Under the pieces are notes generated by a model, which saw nothing but the letters and a program-made list of their open reading frames with translations, was not told the DNA's origin and did not search any database. A stretch of 64,000 nucleotides of DNA from Oikopleura dioica (taxonomy: Eukaryota > Chordata > Appendicularia > Copelata > Oikopleuridae): NCBI GenBank assembly GCA_907165135.1, contig OU015568.1:2674501-2738500 (forward strand), in the 5' to 3' direction. The translations under genes were made by a program, and so were the position numbers. Below, piece by piece: positions 10,510 through 22,500 of the stretch (its first letter is position 1; every line of letters starts with the position of its first letter).

Positions 10510-11477
10510 ATGAAACTTTACGCTTTTTTCGCCGCCATCGCTCTCGCCCAAGAAGACGACGTCGTCGCCGATGACGTCTGCATCTCCGGCGGAGAGGAAG
10601 TAAGCTGCTTGACTGTCCGAGGCCGAAAGGACAGAAACAAGAACAAGGAAGAGAACAGAAGCTCTTTGTCGCCCGAAGAGCGCCGATACGCCGATTTGAA
10701 GGCAATCGCCAAGAAAATCTGGGGCAACAACGGACTCAAGGGCAAGAACAAGTTCGACGAGCGAAAATACTGGGCTTACGGATGCCACTGCTACTTGCTC
10801 GGAGATCGACCTCTCACTGAGATGGGAACCGGCGCTCCAAAGGTAAAAAAAAGAGAAAATAATCTAGAAAAATTTTTGTGTCAAATATTTCCGATTTGCA
10901 TCTAAGGGTTAAACCTCCTTCCTCCCTTATCTTATCTTGAGTTTTTCTTTTTTCTAACGGAATATTTTTCAGGACGAGCTCGACAACAAGTGCAAGGCCT
11001 ACAAAGATTGCCAGAAGTGCGTCCGAGAAAAGCACGGTGACACCTGCATCGGCGAATTCACCCAATACACCTGGAGCTACAAGTCCAAGAACGGCATTGG
11101 CTTCGTTTCTCAGAACGAAGAAGGCTCCTGCGAGCAGGAATTGTTCCAGTGCGATCTCAAATTCGCCCAGGACACCTTCGCCGCGATGAACATCTTCAAC
11201 GAAGACTACCACTTCTTCTGGGGCGGATTCGACAACCGAGACCCCGACAACTGCCCCTCCAACGGTGGTATCCCAGTCGACCACCAGTGCTGCGGCGGTT
11301 ATGATCGACCCTAGTAAGTTTTCGAGAATTTTCTTAATTTTTTCTTGAAAATTTTCTTTTCGGATCTTTTTTTCTAAAAATCATTTTAGCCACTGGATCG
11401 GCCTCAACAAGAACAAGTGCTGCCCCGCTTCCGATGGCAACTCTGGAATCGTCACACCCGTCGAAGAAAACTGCTAA
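10510..11477 (+). CDS. Secreted PLA2-like protein 2, catalytic residues lost
   Basis: Exons 10510-10842, 10973-11313 and 11390-11477 give 253 residues, the same length as the gene at 5358-6338. A signal peptide (MKLYAFFAAIALAQ) is followed by an acidic and basic pro-region, then WAYGCHCYLLGDRP (Ca-loop-like) and LDNKCKAYKDCQKC. The PLA2 catalytic His and metal-binding Asp are Tyr and Lys. The C-terminal CC pairs (HQCCGG, NKCCPAS) match the paralog. The intron that splits the first coding block of the paralog is absent. An AATAAA lies at 11581-11586. The codons are richer in C at third positions than those of many neighbours, which may mean high expression. An extracellular structural role is inferred. 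Confidence 0.85.
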
Positions 11478-12082
11478 TTTAAAATTTGATGGGCTCAAAA
11501 AGCAACTCATCATTTCAGAAATACTCTTGTGGGCTCTGCTTCCTCAAATTAACTTTTGATCTCTGTGTAAATAAGATCCAAATAAAATCACATCTTTCTT
11601 AAACTTTCATTTTTTATTGCTTTTTTGACGATGATTTTGAACAAGATTTTGTACAAGATTTTGGTCAAATATTCAAGCAATCAGATTCAAGCATTTCCCC
11701 GGCTAGCCAATCAGATCTAAGCAAAAAGTGGTCGCAAAAATCGAGTTTTTATCGCTTTTTCGAGCCAAAAACCAGCGAAAATTTTGATTTTGAAGGTCAA
11801 TTTCTATCCCAAATAGAATGAAGAATTTTATTTTTATGAGATCACGGATGAAAATCGAAAATTTTCATATCGAGAATCGATTTTTCGACAGTGACCAAAA
11901 CGATCCAAAATCGAGAATAATGAATTCCAGCGCTCCTTATTTTCGCCGTCACTGCCAAATTTCACCGAATGGGGTTTTTGACGATCGAAGCTTTTTACGC
12001 GAGATTTCTCATCAATCGAGAGAGAGTCGAAGGAGATGGGGCTTGACACGAAAGCTGAGTCTTTTTTAGGAAAGGGATCAAA
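11478..12082. other. Intergenic, 3' UTR of PLA2-like gene 2 and upstream of calpain
   Basis: The AATAAA at 11581 ends the preceding gene. Short direct repeats (AAGATTTTG, CAATCAGAT) follow. Frames near 11818-12069 on both strands have no recognisable content. Confidence 0.45.
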
Positions 12083-14352
12083 ATGGACAAGATTTTCAAA
12101 TTTCCCCAAAAATTGGTTTTTCATCCCTTTTTCTTAGCTGGCTACGATGTGCTCCGAACTCCACTTTTTCCGGAATACCAAGCTGAGCTTGATAAACTTG
12201 TAAGTAAGAAATATCAAATTTTCACCCATTGCGGCGGGAGTACCGATTTATTGGAAGAGCGTCAAAAGATCCAAAATATTTTAGCAAGAAAAAGAGCTGA
12301 ACGACGAAGCTGAAATCAACTACAGATACGAAGAGCATGAGAATGAATCCAAGGTTAAAAATGCTATCTCTTTAACAAAAAATCACTTCGAAATAGGTGT
12401 TGGTCCAAAAGCCGCGATTTATCTGGCTGTTGGAAGTTCCGACTCAGGCGCCAGAGGAAGATGACTTCAATACTCAGCCGCTTCCGGCACAGAGACGTAA
12501 GAAAGAGCGGAAAAAGTCGAGTAAAATCCATGTTTTAGGACAAAACGATGGGCTGGGCTCGACTTATCTAAATGAAGCCATTGATATGGAAAAACCAGTT
12601 GACTTGGGCTTCAAAGACACCAAATTCATCAAGAATGGATTCAGCTTTTCCGGTACATTTTAAGCTCTTCCACTAAAATGCTTGATCGTTTTTGTAGATG
12701 TCCGACAAGGTCGAGTCGGAGAGAGTTGGTTCATGGCTTCTATCGCGAGTCTGACTGTTTTCCCAAAGAATCTGGCTTACATGATTCAGAAGCAAAAGAA
12801 CATGGCAAAGCCACATGGACCCTTTGAGTTTCATTTCTTTGGTAAAACTGCCTTTCCGGGTTTTGATTTCATAAAATTAAAGATATGCACCAGTGGGTTC
12901 CTGTTTTTGTCGACAATATGCTGCCGAAAATGTGGACTACGAGAAGATTGACTCCTCAAATTGAACAAGGAAGGAACTTGTTAAGAAATTATTCTTGAGT
13001 CTGAAGTCACTTTTTTATCATTTTTTTTTGTTTCTTATCAAAAACAGCGGAGAAACCCGACCGAATGAGCTTTGGCTTGCCTACTGCGAAAAAGCTTACG
13101 CAAAACTCAACTCGTAAGATTACAATTACTTCTTGTTTTCACCCTCTTTCTCAGGGGATACAGCAGTATCGAAGCTGGACAAGCAGTAGAAGCAATGGCT
13201 GACATTACGGGAGGCTTTCCTGTACGAACAACTCTCAGCACGACGAAATACCTCAAAGAAACTTGGAACTTTATCTATCGGTACCCTGAGTAGAATTTTT
13301 TTGAGGAAATCGATTCTTCTAGAAATCAAGGAGACATGATCATCACTTCATGCATCTACAACAACGACAATTCCGGAGTAGAAAACGAACTGAATAACGG
13401 ACTTTACGATGGTCACGAGTACTCACTTCTCAAAGTTGAAATTGTCAAAAGTAAGATTTTTTTTCTCTTTTCGTTCATTTTTGACGAATAATTTTAGACA
13501 ACGATGATGAGTTTATCAAGCTGGTGATGTTGCGTAACCCTTGGGGAAATAACAAAGGAAAATTTCATGGAAATTGGTCGGAATCAAGGTAAAAAGCTCA
13601 GTGAATAATTTTTACCCAGTTCATTTTAGTGATAAGTGGATGACATTGCCTGACGAGACAAATACGAGACTGAGATCAGCATGGCCAGACGGTGGATTTT
13701 GGATGGGATACGACGAATGGCTAACGGTTTTAAGCCAGTTTTATGTTCTTTCTTACTTATTTTTTTGCAGAGCTTTGATGAGTTCACTTTCTGCCGAATC
13801 CCGAAAATTACTTACGGAGGATACATCGGTAAGAAGCTCCTGGCATGTTTTTTGTTCTTACAAATTTTTCAAGAGCCCGAATTCGAATGGAAAAAATATC
13901 ACTGTCTCAATGGAACATTCAAGAAACATAAGCTCACCTTTAGACTTGTTGCGCGATCTAAGCAAGAAATATGGATACAGGTAAAATATGCTCGTCATCA
14001 GAACAGAATATGACCAATTTTAGCCGCTATTTGACGATGGCCGAAACCGAAGAGATGAATTCCGACTGTTCCTCTGTGTTCGCGACAATCGTGATGGAGG
14101 CAATCAAGTTGTTCTCCCGACATATCCTACTGACTATTCTTACCGTAACCTCGTTCCCTACACCAAAGAAAGGTAGAGAAAAGTCAGCACCCACTTATTA
14201 TCCTCTTGATCAGCTACGTCTTCCACCTGAACTCCGGCAACTACACCATCGAGCTCGAGAGTTTCGACAAGAACTGCGAGCCAAACTTCGAGCTTGGCCG
14301 TGCCTGGGCTCTGCGATGCTTTGGAGAAGATCTTTCGCTCAAACAACTCTAG
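12083..14352 (+). CDS. Calpain-like protein with Ser replacing the catalytic Cys
   Basis: At least a dozen short exons joined by GT-AG introns encode a calpain-like protein. DVRQGRVGESWFMASIASL (from about 12700) matches the active-site block whose family form is QGxxGDCWLL; the catalytic Cys is Ser, codon AGT at 12724-12726. NELWLAYCEKAYAKL and MADITGGFP are conserved core blocks. The catalytic His is present in DGHEYSLLKV (CAC 13414-13416) and the Asn in LRNPWGNN (AAC 13536-13538). SAWPDGGFWMGYDEW ends the protease core. A domain III (C2-like) follows, ending CFGEDLSLKQL. There is no EF-hand domain. The likely result is an inactive or very weak cysteine protease. The ATG at 12083 is tentative, since it lies upstream of a possible acceptor at about 12138. 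Confidence 0.85.
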
Positions 14353-14530
14353 AAATTTTTCAATCAAGCGCTACTACCGTAGATATCGAACATTATCTCA
14401 ACATCGTCAAATATTTGTCAGCTGTTTTCGGGTTAATAAATAGTCATTGAATTGATCATCAGATCTGTTTATTGAATAATTAATAAAGAGGTTGTTTTTA
14501 AAAATAATAAGAATCTGATTGCTAGAAAGT

Positions 14531-15174
14531 TTACAAGAAGAGAGATTCGTCGCCTTCGAACATATCTCCGCTGCCTTCTCCGCTGCCTTCTGGGGTGGTG
14601 GTGATTGGCGCCTGAGTGGTACTGGTGGCGAAGGAGCCGCAGTTGGTCTTCAAGCAATCGTCCAAAAGTTCCCAGGCGTTGTCTCTGCAGAGCTGCTCGA
14701 GAGCTGGATCTGCAGCGACACCCTGAAAATGGTTTTGAGATTTGCAAGGAAATATATAATTTTAATCTGTTGATTACTCACATCACATCGATGGTGCTCC
14801 TGGATGTATCGATGTTCGCAGGAGTCAATGCAGTGGCAGGTGCTGTTGCACTCTTTGTGAGCGTCGTTGGCGTCGTGGACGCATTTCTGGTGTTCAGAGT
14901 GGTCGGTGATCTCGTTGCACTTGAGTTTATCCTCGTGGTGCTTGTCGTTGCAGTCGATGTGGCACTGGTTGCAGGGATCCTTGCAGATATTGTGCTTTTC
15001 GTCGGCTTCGGCTCGGCACTGGTTGTAAGCCTCGTTCAGTTCATCAAGAGGGTCGTACAAGGGCGCACACATTTCAAGGTCGGCTTCGTGGATCTTGTCG
15101 CACTCCCAGCTGCAGATGTTGTGAGATCGCGCCTTGGCGTGGATAGCAACAATGAGTCCGACAAAAAGTTTCAT
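14531..15174 (-). CDS. Secreted Cys/His-rich protein with Ser-Gly attachment sites
   Basis: Exons 15174-14782 and 14722-14531 give 194 residues. The signal peptide is MKLFVGLIVAIHAKA. About 15 Cys follow in regular pairs (CSWEC, CKDPC, CHIDC, CNSTCHC, CEHRY), with many His, Asp and Glu. The C-terminus is Thr-rich (STTQAPITTTPEGS) and ends with GSGEGSGDMFEGDE, an acidic Ser-Gly repeat of the type used for glycosaminoglycan attachment. The family was not recognised. It is probably an extracellular, possibly proteoglycan-like or metal-binding, protein; this is inference. A TATA box is present upstream. It converges on the calpain gene with 178 bp between stops. Confidence 0.8.
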
Positions 15175-15752
15175 TTTTTTCTATTTTAGTTTTGATTTAT
15201 CTTTTAGATGATAGATTTATCAAGTGAGCAGTGATATTTATAGGAAGAACATCTGTGAAATTCTCGTGATCCGATTTTACTTTTTGCTGCTTTGGCAAGA
15301 ATTTCTTGGTGACGCTCTTAAATTCCATGAGAATTTTTGCATTGGAAAACAGAAATTCTCGCTGGAAAAACAAAGTAACGAAGCGGAATTTAACCGAAAA
15401 TAATTCAAATTTGACCCCCGTGGTTCAAATCTGTTGAACCTAAAATTTTAGTTTTTTTTTTTATCAAAAATTCTCATTTCTTAATTTTTTCATAAGGAAC
15501 AAGCCGAATTGGATTCGCACTAAACTTGACACTTATCATTTGTGACATATAAAACTACCATAAAAGTGCCATTTAACGAGATATGTGCATTGGGTCAGCT
15601 CCAACCTCAGAATGATTGATAGAAAAATTCTTTCTCTATCAATTTATTAGGCATAAACAATCCAAAATAGACCAGAGAACTTCCGAATAGTTCAGAAAGA
15701 TCCCGAATGGTTTCGGACATCTCGAGTTGTTTGAAGAGGCAAACGTCAAAAA
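15175..15752. other. Divergent promoter region
   Basis: Upstream of both the Cys-rich gene (minus) and the sulfotransferase (plus). A TATAAATA box on the minus strand at 15235-15242 lies about 60 bp before the ATG of the Cys-rich gene. No clear TATA for the plus-strand gene. Confidence 0.5.
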
Positions 15753-16894
15753 ATGATGATAAGTGGAAATCAAGCAGCATTTTCTTTTCTCATTTTCATC
15801 TTTATTGGCGATTTTTGTCTCTTGCCGAAGATTTTTGGTGATAAAGAAAAAGAGCTTACTTCAGAAAAGATCATTCAAAAATCGCCTCCAGCAGAAAATG
15901 TTCTCCTTATGACAGGGTATAGAACTGGATCGTCTTTTTTTGGTCAACTGTTTAATCAAAATGACGATGTTTTATATGTAAGTTTGCTCTTTTTTAAAAC
16001 ACATCATGATCACACCATTAGCTTTTCGAGCCTGACCACAATTTACTGGGCGCGCTAAAAACGGAAACAATCAGCTTAGAGTTGCAAGAACAGTGGGCAA
16101 ATTTCATTTTGGACCTTTTTGAATGCAACTATTCAAATTCAACACCATACCTTGATTTTCTGGGCTACAGTCGTCAACTTGAAACTACAAAATTTGTAAG
16201 AAGACGGATTCCTTGAAACAACCTGCTTGCAGAAAATGGTATTTTATGAGAAGAGAGGCAGAAGATCTACGAAAAAAACAAGTGGTTAAAACGATAAAAA
16301 CGGCGAATGTGGAGGTTTTATTGCGTGTTGCGGATGATAGAAATGTCGATTTGAAGGTTCTTCTATACTACAGGTATATTTTTATATGAGCTCTATAATA
16401 TAGCCTATACAAAACAGCAAATACAAAACATAATTTGATTTTTTTTAAGAGACGCGCGGCCAGTCTATCTCAGCCAAAAAGCACTTGGAAAACTTCAAAA
16501 TTATTTTGAAAGTATCGAAAATTACTGCACTGAAAAAAGCAAGTTGAAAAAATTCTACGACGATAACCCTCAGTTTAACGAAGAGCTATATGAACAAAAG
16601 TTTGAAGACTTGGCCGAAAATCCAGTTGTTCAATTTCGGAAAATCTATGATTTCCTTCATTGGGACTATCCGGGGGAAGTAGAAGCCTGGATTAGGAAAA
16701 ATACTAAAGAATCTTCAGGTATTTATGAACTCGATTGACGCTTTTGATAAAAATATCTTTTAGATGGAGCTTATTCAACTTCGAGAAATTCATCAGCCAT
16801 CATCTCATCATGGAAGCAGAAAATCGACAAAAAAGAAAAATTCAAAGTTGATGGTATTTGCAACGAATATTTAAAACTTCTTCAATATGAATGA
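15753..16894 (+). CDS. Carbohydrate sulfotransferase-like protein A, frame anomaly
   Basis: Exons 15753-15977, 16022-16195, 16233-16373, 16450-16718 and 16764-16894. A signal anchor (FSFLIFIFIGDFCLLPKIF) suggests a Golgi type II protein. MTGYRTGSSFFGQLFN is the 5'-PAPS-binding motif of the Gal/GlcNAc/GalNAc sulfotransferases and LLYYRDARPVYLSQK is the 3'-phosphate-binding motif, so transfer of sulfate from PAPS to glycans is expected. The paralog at 37888-38998 reads through without an intron where this gene has the second one, and here the GT-AG choice (16196-16232) leaves the frame off by one base. Either the intron is non-canonical, a base is wrong, or the gene is damaged. The C-terminus matches the paralog. 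Confidence 0.75.
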
Positions 16895-16933
16895 AAATTA
16901 AATTAAATACTTTCTCTATTCCATTTTTTAAGT

Positions 16934-19262
16934 CTATGCATCAGTATTAATAATGAATATACAGTTTAGCTTCTCTGAACTATTTGAAAGTGAGTAGCCA
17001 AGACATTCTGGTTGATTTCGACAGATTCCAAAGCAGTTTTCATCAAGCTGAGCAAAGCTTCGATAGCTTTCTTGATTCTCCATTATTTCTGATTGAAGCT
17101 CGATTGTTAGCGGCATTGTGATATTTCTTCTGAAAAAATTGGTTTCTGAACTCGTGAAAAATGAAAACTGTTACATGGTTTGCGTTGAGGAGACTAAAGA
17201 CGAACCAAGACAGATTTTTCGACCATCAAGGTTGTCGCCAAGGAGTTGAAATTCTTCTGTCGTCTCAAAAGGGACTGCTCGGGCGATCACTTTTTTGTCT
17301 TCCAATTTTGATTTTAATCTGCTCAAGGTTTGTAATTGCTTAAATTTTGCTAAATAAAAATAATAAAAACCAATCCCATATTTAATTATCTTGCATCTCA
17401 AAGTGCCGTCTTCAATAGGAACTTCTTTATCTTCTTCGAATCCATCATCGCATTTGAAACAAGCAGTGCTTCCTAGAGATGTTGCAAGCCACCCAGATGC
17501 GCAAAGAATCGGTTGAGTGAGATTCTCCGTCGGGCAATAGTGACCCAATGGACAATCCTTGCAGAAGGTCGATTCTGGCTCATCTTGATACGTTCCCGGC
17601 TCACATGATTTTTGATGAGTCAGCGCTTCCTCATCGCAATAAAATCCGGCTTCGCAGCTTTTGCATGAAGCCATCTTGTCCGGGTTAAAGAATCCGAAGT
17701 TGCAAGGCTCGCTCTTCGCAGATCCTCTGGTTAAAACTTGATAACCAGGCGCGGATTCGATGCAAAAATCTTTTTGCTTCTCGGGTTGGTATCTATTTAT
17801 CTCGCATGGTTTGCAGCTTCCTTGTGCAGTTTGTTCTTGGTAGTGTCCCTCTTCGCATGGTTCCTGAAAAATAAACAAGGAAGAATTTTTATGAGCCAGT
17901 TTTACCGATAAGCCTTGAAGACAAAAATGACCCTTTTCACATGGAAGCAGGGAGATACCATCTTCAGTGGTATATCCATCTGGGACTTGCTCGCAGTCCT
18001 CCATGTTTCCATTCTTGTAACTATACGCCGGGCATGATTGGCAAACACTTAGTCCTGTAGTCAATGCTTCCGTTCCTTCAAAACTCATTTTTGTCAATTC
18101 TATTTAAGAGTTCACAAACCAAGAGGACAAGGAAACATTTGTCCTTTCACACAATAGTGATGCAGCAGACAGAGCTCACAAGCTTCTCCATTATTCACAG
18201 CATAAGAGCCCGAAATACAAGTGACGCAAGCGCTGCCAGCTTGAGGCGTGTACTCGCCAGCAAGACATGGAGTTTTTGTCGCACCAGAGCATGTGTTTCC
18301 GAGCGGGCAAGACTGATAGTCGGTCATTTCGTAACTTGGACACCACATATTTTCGGGACATGAAATACAGTAAGTTTGACCTATAAAAGATTTATTGGGT
18401 GATTTTTTACTACAGTTAGGATTTTATGAACCTGATAATGGTTGATATTCTCCAGGAAGACATTGGAAACGCTGCCCTTCCTGGCATCTGAAACCGGCTT
18501 CGCAGATTGATTGTGCTGACTGATCATCAAGAATATAATACCCAGTTGACGGAGTGTATCTCTGCCCGTTTTGACAAAAAAAGCCAGAATCACAATTTAC
18601 ACACTCTTTCTGCAATGAGTTCGCAAGAGTGCCATCTGGGCAGGAGATACATTCTTCGGTAAATGGAAGATAATATTCGCCTGAGTCAAAATATTGATAA
18701 AAAATTGAGGAAAACGACTTTCAAAACCTAAAGTGCATTGGTGTTTATGCCCGAATCTGCAGCGCTCATGTGATTGGCAAGAGTACTGGACGCAAGAATC
18801 TGTATAAGCGAATCCAACACCATAAGAATGGATTGGTGAAATACTGATGCATCTGAGAAAGTCAACCAATTCGCTGTTGCCAATATAGGAGCCATATTCG
18901 GCAAGGCAATAACTCAAACAGGGCCCAAAGCAGACAAATCTTGAATAACAAACTGCTTGAGGAAAAATAACATCCCCTTACCTTTCCATCTGGTTATGAT
19001 AAGAATATCTTGTGCAATGAGATGGAAGGTACGACTCCGAAACAATATTGCCTTCGCTTCCAAGAAAGCAGACTGCAAATTGATAGAAAAACTTAAAATT
19101 GGACGTTTTTATGAAGAAAAATTTCACATGGTAAAAACCTGAGCGCCAGAAAATTTCTGTTGTATCAGCTCGTATCCTGGTCCGTTTGTAGGACTGAAAA
19201 GAAATTAAATCAAATGACCAAAAGAAAAATTACCATGTAATTATTGATAGAGATCCGTGCAT
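16934..19262 (-). CDS. Cys-rich GCC2/GCC3-like repeat protein with PAN-like C-terminus
   Basis: About nine exons. The start at 19262 (MHGSLSIITC) is tentative because no strong signal peptide is seen. After an N-terminal Cys region (CFGPCLSYCLAEYG) there are many repeats of the form C-x2-C-x-G-x-[YF]-x3-...-C, such as CEAGFYCDEEALTHQKSCEPG, typical of ephrin-receptor-like or GCC2/GCC3 modules. The last exons encode a PAN/apple-like segment (SFAQLDENCFGICRNQPEC). The intron at 17319-17375 appears to be GA-AG. The tandem paralog lies directly upstream at 19516-22797, with the same exon order over the C-terminal two thirds. Probably extracellular and adhesive; the ligand is unknown. It converges on sulfotransferase A with 39 bp between stops. 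Confidence 0.75.
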
Positions 19263-19515
19263 TTTCTGGCTTTCTCTTTCTCTTCTCTTTTTATCTTTAT
19301 CAAGCAGTAGATCCGGTTTTTAACTAGTGCCGTCGTTAATTATTAAAGCACTAGATTATTCGTTATTTTGTTAGGTCTAGACAGTGATCACAGTTGTTTC
19401 TTTTGTTTTATGCAATTTTATAATATAAAATAATTTTATTTTCTTTCATTCTTACTAAAAGTCAATTAGAAAAAAGACAAATAAACTTATCTTTTTTTAT
19501 ACTCTTATGTTATCG
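19263..19515. other. Intergenic spacer between the two tandem paralogs
   Basis: AT-rich, 253 bp. It should hold the promoter of the downstream paralog and the 3' UTR of the upstream one. The sequence AATAAATAATAAATAAC on the minus strand at the upstream gene's stop could supply poly(A) signals. Confidence 0.4.
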
Positions 19516-22500
19516 TTATTTATTTATTATTTCTTGAGTGATTAGAAGGCAATTCAAGTCTCTTTGAGTATTTGTGATCGTATATCCGAGGCAATCGCGG
19601 TAATTTCGGCAAATCATAAAGCAGTTTTCATCGATTTGGGAATAAGCTCGATACTCTTTATTGTTTTCAATCAGCTCCCTTCGAAACATGATCGAGTTAT
19701 CACTGAAATTCGTAATGATAGCAAATGAAGACCTCTTACTTTTTGTCGATTTTCCATCGTAACGGATCATTTTTCATACAAAGCTTTAGGCCATCCATCT
19801 TTCTATCAAGAAATTGATACTCTTCTTTGACGTCAAAAGAGACTGGTCGAGCAAGAACCTCATTCATCAAAATATTTGACTTGAATCTGAATATGATTCA
19901 CAAAAAATGAACGAAATTTTGAGTCTGAATGTGAATCAATTTCCATAAGGAATTATTTTGCAGCGAATATCATCGTTCTCGATCGGCATGTCTTTATCTT
20001 CCTCAAATCCGACATCGCATTTGGTACATTGTAAACTCCGAAGTGAAGTTGCAATCCACCCTGACTCGCACTGTATCTTAGTGGTCATATTTGCGGAAGG
20101 GCAGAAATGACCAAGTGGGCATGGTTTGCAATCAGTTGACCCTTGTTGGTCTTGATATTCTCCCGGCTCGCATGAAATCTAAAAACTCTTTAATTAAAAC
20201 CATAATGTAAAGCTTACTTGGTCGACAAGCCCATTCGTTGGGCATTTGAATCCCGGATTGCAAATTTTACAAGGCTCCGCCATTTCTGGATTATAAAAGC
20301 CAGCGGCACAAGATATATTTTGCGTCGCTCCAGTGGTCAAAACTTCGGTTCCTTTGCGAGACATTTTGCATTTTGTTCTTCCTTTTCGATCCTGGAACCG
20401 ATGAACTTCGCATATCTTGCACGAGTCCTTGCCGGTCTCGTCTTGATATGTTCCTGGTGAGCATTCTTCCTAAAAATGGCCTTCTATCTCATTCAAATTT
20501 TCGGCACTCACCGATAGTCCATTTATACACTTGTGCCCTGCTTCACATTCTGTCAAGTTTACCCGATTCTCGGAGGTATACCCATTCGGGACTTGGCTAC
20601 ATGAGTCCATCGACTCATTTCGAAAGAAATAGACTGGGCAGTTTTCACACTCACTCAGACCCTCATTCAAAGCTTCTGTTCCCAAATCACATGGCTTCTC
20701 AATCCCATTGACACAAAAGTGGTTGATGTTACAAGTTAGACATTCGGTTGCGATCAAATTTGCGTATTTTCCATTTGGGCATGTTTCACAAGAAGCACCT
20801 TGTAAGGGAGTTATCTGTCCACTTGGGCAAGGCTCAGGATGAGTCGAGTTGGGACAAGTGAAACCAAGGGGGCATTGATCGTAATAGGTCATGTTGCTGT
20901 ACGGACAGTACGTGTTTGGAGGGCAAAGTTCGCAAGATTCTCTTCCTTATGAAAAGATAAAATTAAAAATTTTGTCTTGATTGGTCACCATATTCAGACT
21001 GATACGTTCCGGGTTCACATGGTGTTGCCTCTGTCATATTCATCAGTGGACATTTATTTCCAGGAAGACAGCTCTCACAGCCGAGAGCAGCTGCATAAGG
21101 CTGGAATGTTCCAGCTTCACAGGGCTTCGGGGCAATCATATTTTCTTCATTGCAAAAATACCCCTTTGGACAATCAAAGCAATAAGACATGGCTAAAATA
21201 AACATTGAGATTCAACAGTGAAACATACCTTCATTCGGCTGATATGTTCCTCTTTCACATTGCCACTAGATTTCAATGTTATCAATAAGATTTCGAAAGT
21301 CAGTTGCTTTACCTGCTGCCCGGTCATGCAATAATTTCCCTCATGACAAGCAAATTGATTCGAGCGAAGGTAATTCAAAAAATATCCGTCTTCAACTGTT
21401 TTGAGCACACTGTCTTCGCAGTATTGTAAGGGAGACATGTAGCGAACTTAATTTTCTATGCCTATTTTTTTATGTTATTTGCAAACCATTGAAGGGGTCG
21501 AGCTCAAATCTATTGCATCTATCAAAGGGTTCTTCAGGTCCAAGATACACATGATCTATCCACATATCGAGAACTTCATCAGTTTCAAAATAAATATTTC
21601 GATCAGAAGGTTGCTTTGTAGTTCTTGCAATAATGTTTGTCCAATTCGAAAGCTGAATATTTTCGAAAGACAAAATAAAATTTTTATCAGTTTACCTCGT
21701 GAGCTTCAAAGAAGTATTCTTCAAGAATTTCATATTGAAACATCGTTTGTTCAGTCACGTAGGATTTGACGGCAGAGATTTTAACCTCTTCATCTCCGCC
21801 AACTTTGATCCATGCTGAAAAAATGAGTTCTGTACCAACATAAAGCGATCCGAGGTTGAATTTGATTCCTTGAGAGTTCCATTCTTGGTCAAAAATGCGA
21901 ACTGCGCTTCCGACAAGTCCGGGAACAAGTTCTCGCTGAGTGCCATCGTTAAAAAATAACCAGCGCGGCCAGACAAACGCTGAACTTTATTACTGGTTAC
22001 AGATTGTTCGTCCTCGAATTGAAAGATTTCTAGTTCTTCGCATTCGTCGCTGAAGCATTTTTGACATTCAGTTCCGTTATTGACCCGTAGCCATCCGGGA
22101 TCACACTTTACGTCGCAGCCATTTTTCTCTACATTCAAAAAATAGGAAGACTCTGAATCACAGATGCAACTTATCCCATTTGACGGGTTCAGACTTGACC
22201 CTAGAGGACATTCCCAATAATTAGCAGGACAAAACTCTTCATCAGACATATAAATATCAGCTCGACAGGAAAACCGGTAGGCAGCCCCGCAATCAGTAAC
22301 AAACCACTCGTCAGTACTCCCAAATCGAATGCAATCTCCATTCCACGTCCTTGGCTCATCCGCAGCCCATCTCATGAAAGGAGGAAAAATTTCATTCGGG
22401 TCGGTGAGTTTATTTTTATAGCGCCAGCTCCAGTCGTAGTTCCAGATACCTAAAATCTCCGGATGCCAAGAATCGTTTCTCTTCCAAGATCGAAATCTTT

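Noticed and set aside
10439..10788. Minus-strand open frames of up to 122 codons
   Set aside because: They are antisense to the well-supported exon 1 of PLA2-like gene 2 and reflect its codon bias.
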